Assembly: GCF_007625205.1 (NCBI RefSeq)
Contig: NZ_VMNI01000015.1
Coordinates: forward strand, 172,306 to 236,305
Source: Denitromonas ohlonensis
GTDB lineage: Bacteria; Pseudomonadota; Gammaproteobacteria; Burkholderiales; Rhodocyclaceae
Reading direction: 5' to 3'
DNA: 64,000 nucleotides
Below, in pieces: positions 61,441-64,000 of this stretch. Below the pieces are notes generated by a model. The model did no database searches. It had not been told where the DNA came from and saw only the letters and a list, made by a program, of their open reading frames with translations. How positions within the stretch are numbered: the first letter of the stretch is position 1; every line of letters starts with the position of its first letter. Position numbers and translations under genes: made by a program.

Positions 61441-62517
61441 TTACTCTGCCGTCAGCACTCCGCGACGTAGTTGATCGCGCTCCATCGACTCGAACAGCGC
61501 CTTGAAGTTGCCCTCGCCAAAGCCGTCGTCGCCCTTGCGCTGGATGAACTCGAAGAACACCGGCCCGAGCTGGCATTCGGAGAAGATCTGCAGCAGCAGG
61601 CGCGGCTGGCCGCCGTCCGTCGTGCCATCAAGCAAGATGCCACGCGTCTGCAGTTCGCTCACTTTCTCGCCGTGCGCGGGCAAACGCGTCGCCAGCATCT
61701 CGTAATAGGTGGCCGGCGGTGCGCTCATCAGCGGCACCCCCGCCGCGCGCAGTTTGTCGACCGAGGCAAACAAGTCGTCAGTGATCAGCGCCACGTGCTG
61801 AATGCCCTCACCGTTGAACTTCATCAGAAACTCTTCGATCTGCCCGCTGCCCTTGGACGACTCCTCGTTGAGCGGAATGCGGATCTTGCCATCCGGCGCG
61901 GTCATCGCCTTGGAGGTGAGGCCGGTGTACTCACCCTTGATGTCGAAATAACGCAGCTCACGGAAGTTGAAGATGCGCTCGTAGAACGCCGCCCAATGCG
62001 CCATGCGACCGCGATACACGTTGTGCGTCAGGTGGTCGACCAGCTTGAAGCCGTAGCCCACCGGGTGGCGCTCCACGCCCTCGACCCAGTCAAAATCGAT
62101 GTCGTAAATCGAGGTGCCGTCCTCGAAACGGTCGATCAGATACAGCGGCGCGCCGCCAATGCCCTTGATCGCCGGCAGCCGCAGCTCCATCGGCCCGGTG
62201 GGGATGTCCACCGGCTGCGCGCCCAGCTCCAGCGCCCGGCTATAGGCCTTGTGGGCGTCGCGCACGCGAAACGCCAAACCGCAAGCGGCCGGGCCGTGCT
62301 CCGCGGCAAAGTAGTGCGCCACGCTCTTCTTCTCGTTGTTGATAATGAAGTTGATGTCGCCCTGGCGGTACAACACTACGTCTTTCGAGCGGTGGGTCGC
62401 CACTTTGCTAAAGCCCAGCTTCTCGAACAGCGGCTCGAGCACATTGGGGGTGGGCGAGGCGAACTCGACGAACTCAAAGCCCATCAGCCCCATCGGATTG
62501 TCAAAAAGGTCAGCCAT
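61441..62517 (-). CDS. hppD: 4-hydroxyphenylpyruvate dioxygenase
   Basis: 358 residues from ATG 62517, with AGGAG seven bases upstream; a longer frame upstream is not family-like. Fe(II) dioxygenase of the VOC fold: N-terminal domain ([20 protein letters not shown]), catalytic C-terminal domain with His in [11 protein letters not shown], His in [12 protein letters not shown] and Glu in [12 protein letters not shown], the three iron ligands. Converts 4-hydroxyphenylpyruvate to homogentisate in tyrosine catabolism. Length matches the bacterial type. No hmgA or fahA is adjacent. Confidence 0.95.
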   Translation of the reverse strand: MADLFDNPMGLMGFEFVEFASPTPNVLEPLFEKLGFSKVATHRSKDVVLYRQGDINFIINNEKKSVAHYFAAEHGPAACGLAFRVRDAHKAYSRALELGAQPVDIPTGPMELRLPAIKGIGGAPLYLIDRFEDGTSIYDIDFDWVEGVERHPVGYGFKLVDHLTHNVYRGRMAHWAAFYERIFNFRELRYFDIKGEYTGLTSKAMTAPDGKIRIPLNEESSKGSGQIEEFLMKFNGEGIQHVALITDDLFASVDKLRAAGVPLMSAPPATYYEMLATRLPAHGEKVSELQTRGILLDGTTDGGQPRLLLQIFSECQLGPVFFEFIQRKGDDGFGEGNFKALFESMERDQLRRGVLTAE

Positions 62518-62975
62518 GTCAAAACTCCTGAAAGATCCTGAATGCCGTGACAAAACACGGCCATGAAGGTTTGGATCAATCAGGCGGCCGGAGGTGCCCC
62601 TGGCACCCCGCGCACACTGCGCGCCAGATGCTCGCCAAGGCACAACGCCGAGCGACGCAAGGGCGCGCCAAATGAACAGCGCACACGCGAAGACAGCACC
62701 AGCACACAGCCGCGCCGGCGCGAATGCGAACACCCGCAGCGACACGCACCGGGCAGACAGGCACGCGAAAGCCCCACCGGCCGTGCGGCCGGCGGCACCG
62801 AATGCCCTGCGTGATTCGCGCTCGCCATGCTGTCTCCTGTTGGGTATTCTGCTCTAGCGGCAGATGCTCCCAGTTTAGAACCGAGGCCGCGCAATGTTCT
62901 GCCAATTTGCCGGGCAGAGGCGGGATGCATTCCCTGCGTATCACCAGAAAATCACCCCATGGACGCAATAAACCG
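62518..62975. other. Gene-free control region between hppD and DM13 gene
   Basis: About 460 bp, GC-rich, with overlapping open frames in all directions that have no family resemblance. Just upstream of hppD is an inverted repeat GCCGTG (62544-62549) / CACGGC (62556-62561) which lies in its leader. Divergent promoters for hppD and the DM13 gene must be here; no clear consensus was found. Confidence 0.4.
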
Positions 62976-63443
62976 ATGAAGCGCCCCCTCCTGATCGCCA
63001 CCCACGCCCTTGCCATCGCGATTGGCTTCATCGGGGCCGTCTACCTGCTACCGATCCTCATTGCCCCCGACGCCGCCAGCACCGAGCAGCTGCGCGAGCG
63101 CGTCGGCGCCACCCTGTTTACCGGTCAGGTTCGCCGCGATCTCGAAGACAGCGACGCCCTCCACTGGGGCGAGGGCACGCTGCTCGTCAGTGCCAAAGCC
63201 ATCGCCCTCGAAGGCAGCATCGCCCCCGGCCCGGACTACCGCCTCTACCTCTCGCCCGACTTCATCGAAACCGAAGCCGACTTCAAACGCCTCAAGCCCA
63301 CGCTGGTGCAAGTCGGCAGAATCCACGGCTTCGACAACTTCATCGTCGACATCCCGCCCCACATCGACCCCGCGCGCTACACCACCGCCATCGTCTGGTG
63401 CGAAAGCTTCGGCCAGTTCATCACCGCCGCCAAATACCGCTGA
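62976..63443 (+). CDS. DM13 domain membrane-anchored protein
   Basis: 155 residues from ATG 62976. One N-terminal hydrophobic segment (THALAIAIGFIGAVYLLPIL) anchors it to the inner membrane with the rest outside. A DM13 domain follows: TGQVRRDLEDSDALHWGEGT, GPDYRLYLSPDF, VGRIHGFDNFIVDIP and TTAIVWCESFGQFI; the conserved cysteine near the end is present. DM13 domains are proposed electron-transfer modules with a redox-active cysteine. No oxidase genes nearby. The next small gene follows after five bases. Confidence 0.85.
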   Translation: MKRPLLIATHALAIAIGFIGAVYLLPILIAPDAASTEQLRERVGATLFTGQVRRDLEDSDALHWGEGTLLVSAKAIALEGSIAPGPDYRLYLSPDFIETEADFKRLKPTLVQVGRIHGFDNFIVDIPPHIDPARYTTAIVWCESFGQFITAAKYR

Positions 63444-63448
63444 TCCCC

Positions 63449-63754
63449 ATGAAACTCAACCAGCTCCCCCTCGGCGCCCGCTTCGAATACCAGGGCAAAA
63501 TCCTCACCAAAACCGGCCCCATGACCGGCGCCACCGAAAAAGGCGGCTCGGTGTTCATCCCCAAATTTGCGGTGCTCAAAGCCGTCGACGGCGAAGCCCC
63601 GCCCCCGCCACCCGAGGCCGCACGCACAGTCGACGCCGACACCGTACTGGCCGCTTTCGAGGCCTATCACGGCACAGCAATGCGGCTGGTGGATGAATCG
63701 GGACGGATGGCGCTGGCGGCGGCGCGGGCGCGGTTTATCGCTGCGATGGGCTGA
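63449..63754 (+). CDS. Small conserved-looking cytoplasmic protein
   Basis: 101 residues from ATG 63449, in line with the DM13 gene. N-terminal half MKLNQLPLGARFEYQGKILT with TGPMTGATEKGGSVFIPKFA looks like a short SH3-like or DUF-type fold with a proline spacer (PPPPPEA). The C-terminal half is helical (LAAFEAYHGTAMRLVDESGR). Family not recognised. Probably co-transcribed with the DM13 gene. Confidence 0.6.
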   Translation: MKLNQLPLGARFEYQGKILTKTGPMTGATEKGGSVFIPKFAVLKAVDGEAPPPPPEAARTVDADTVLAAFEAYHGTAMRLVDESGRMALAAARARFIAAMG

Positions 63755-64000
63755 GGCGGCACTGGCCGGCGCCGTTCATTGTGGTACTACGCACTCACGT
63801 TGAGTAAGTGCTGCCATCGTCTAACGGTGGCGCACTTTCTGGCTACGGCCGTCAGCAAGTCGGCCAATCCAGCCATTGGGATGCCGCGCCACGAACGGCT
63901 GCATTGAGCAGGTCAGCAGTCGTAGGCTCTGAACTTGGTGCGAATGACCGGTTGGCTCTTCAGGCTACCGCCGGATTCGACCCACAAGAGACACTCATCG
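63755..64000. other. Window end, no supported gene
   Basis: About 245 bp. A reverse-strand frame enters from the right edge and stops at 63913 (ending KSQPVIRTKFRAYDC); it could be the C-terminus of a gene beyond the window, but 28 residues are too few to support that. Nothing else is seen. Confidence 0.3.

Noticed and set aside
62580..62930. Several overlapping short frames upstream of hppD
   Set aside because: No start context, no family resemblance, low-complexity Ala/Arg/Pro content.
63913..63999. Reverse frame entering from the right edge
   Set aside because: Only 28 codons visible; too short to claim as a gene end.

Overview
The window is about 64 kb of GC-rich, densely coding chromosomal DNA. 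It looks like an ordinary housekeeping and metabolic stretch from a betaproteobacterium, most likely Rhodocyclales/Zoogloeaceae (Azoarcus, Thauera or Denitromonas-like). The reasons are the proteobacterial GshA type at the left edge, two proteins with PEP-CTERM tails, a DUF2917 and a DUF2145 protein, and several large PAS sensor kinases. Genus assignment is inference. I saw no rRNA, tRNA, CRISPR array, phage module or transposase.

Left part (1-15 kb): a truncated gshA, a globin-coupled diguanylate cyclase that appears broken by a frameshift, small membrane and redox genes, a LysR regulator with a cysteine-synthase-like enzyme, a BenE benzoate transporter, a lipoprotein, argC, an ABC1/UbiB-type kinase coupled to a helical partner, and a LysR / Old Yellow Enzyme / MDR oxidoreductase set.

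Middle-left (15-31 kb): a CHRD/PEP-CTERM protein, EamA, YciI and cupin genes, an SDR gene divergent from an HxlR regulator, a FeeM-like acyltransferase fused to a PilZ domain, an ArsI-like metalloenzyme paired with a SigZ-like sigma factor, a C45 acyltransferase/aminotransferase pair, a membrane diguanylate cyclase, and a compact five-gene operon (cysteine hydrolase, DJ-1 protein, LysE exporter, EamA exporter, GlxA-type regulator). That operon is followed by a 223-bp MITE-like element with inverted ends and a 5-bp direct repeat.

Middle-right (31-47 kb): the Pit phosphate transporter with its DUF47 partner, a hybrid histidine kinase, a strong bidirectional terminator, a proVWX osmoprotectant importer, an acyltransferase, an MFS transporter, two ABC-F ATPases (YbiT- and YheS-type) and an orphan NosD-like beta-helix protein.

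Right part (47-64 kb): a PAS-rich histidine kinase, threonine ammonia-lyase, a PACE exporter overlapping murB, palindromic repeats, pirin, a class V aminotransferase, a DUF2145 pair, a secreted 5'-nucleotidase-type phosphatase with a PEP-CTERM neighbour, 4-hydroxyphenylpyruvate dioxygenase and a DM13 protein.

No single large novel system stands out. The best leads are small: the FeeM-PilZ fusion, the ArsI-SigZ pair with cysteine-rich tails, the MITE-like element upstream of pit, and the DJ-1/exporter operon. Assignments come from reading translated sequence by eye; no database search was run.
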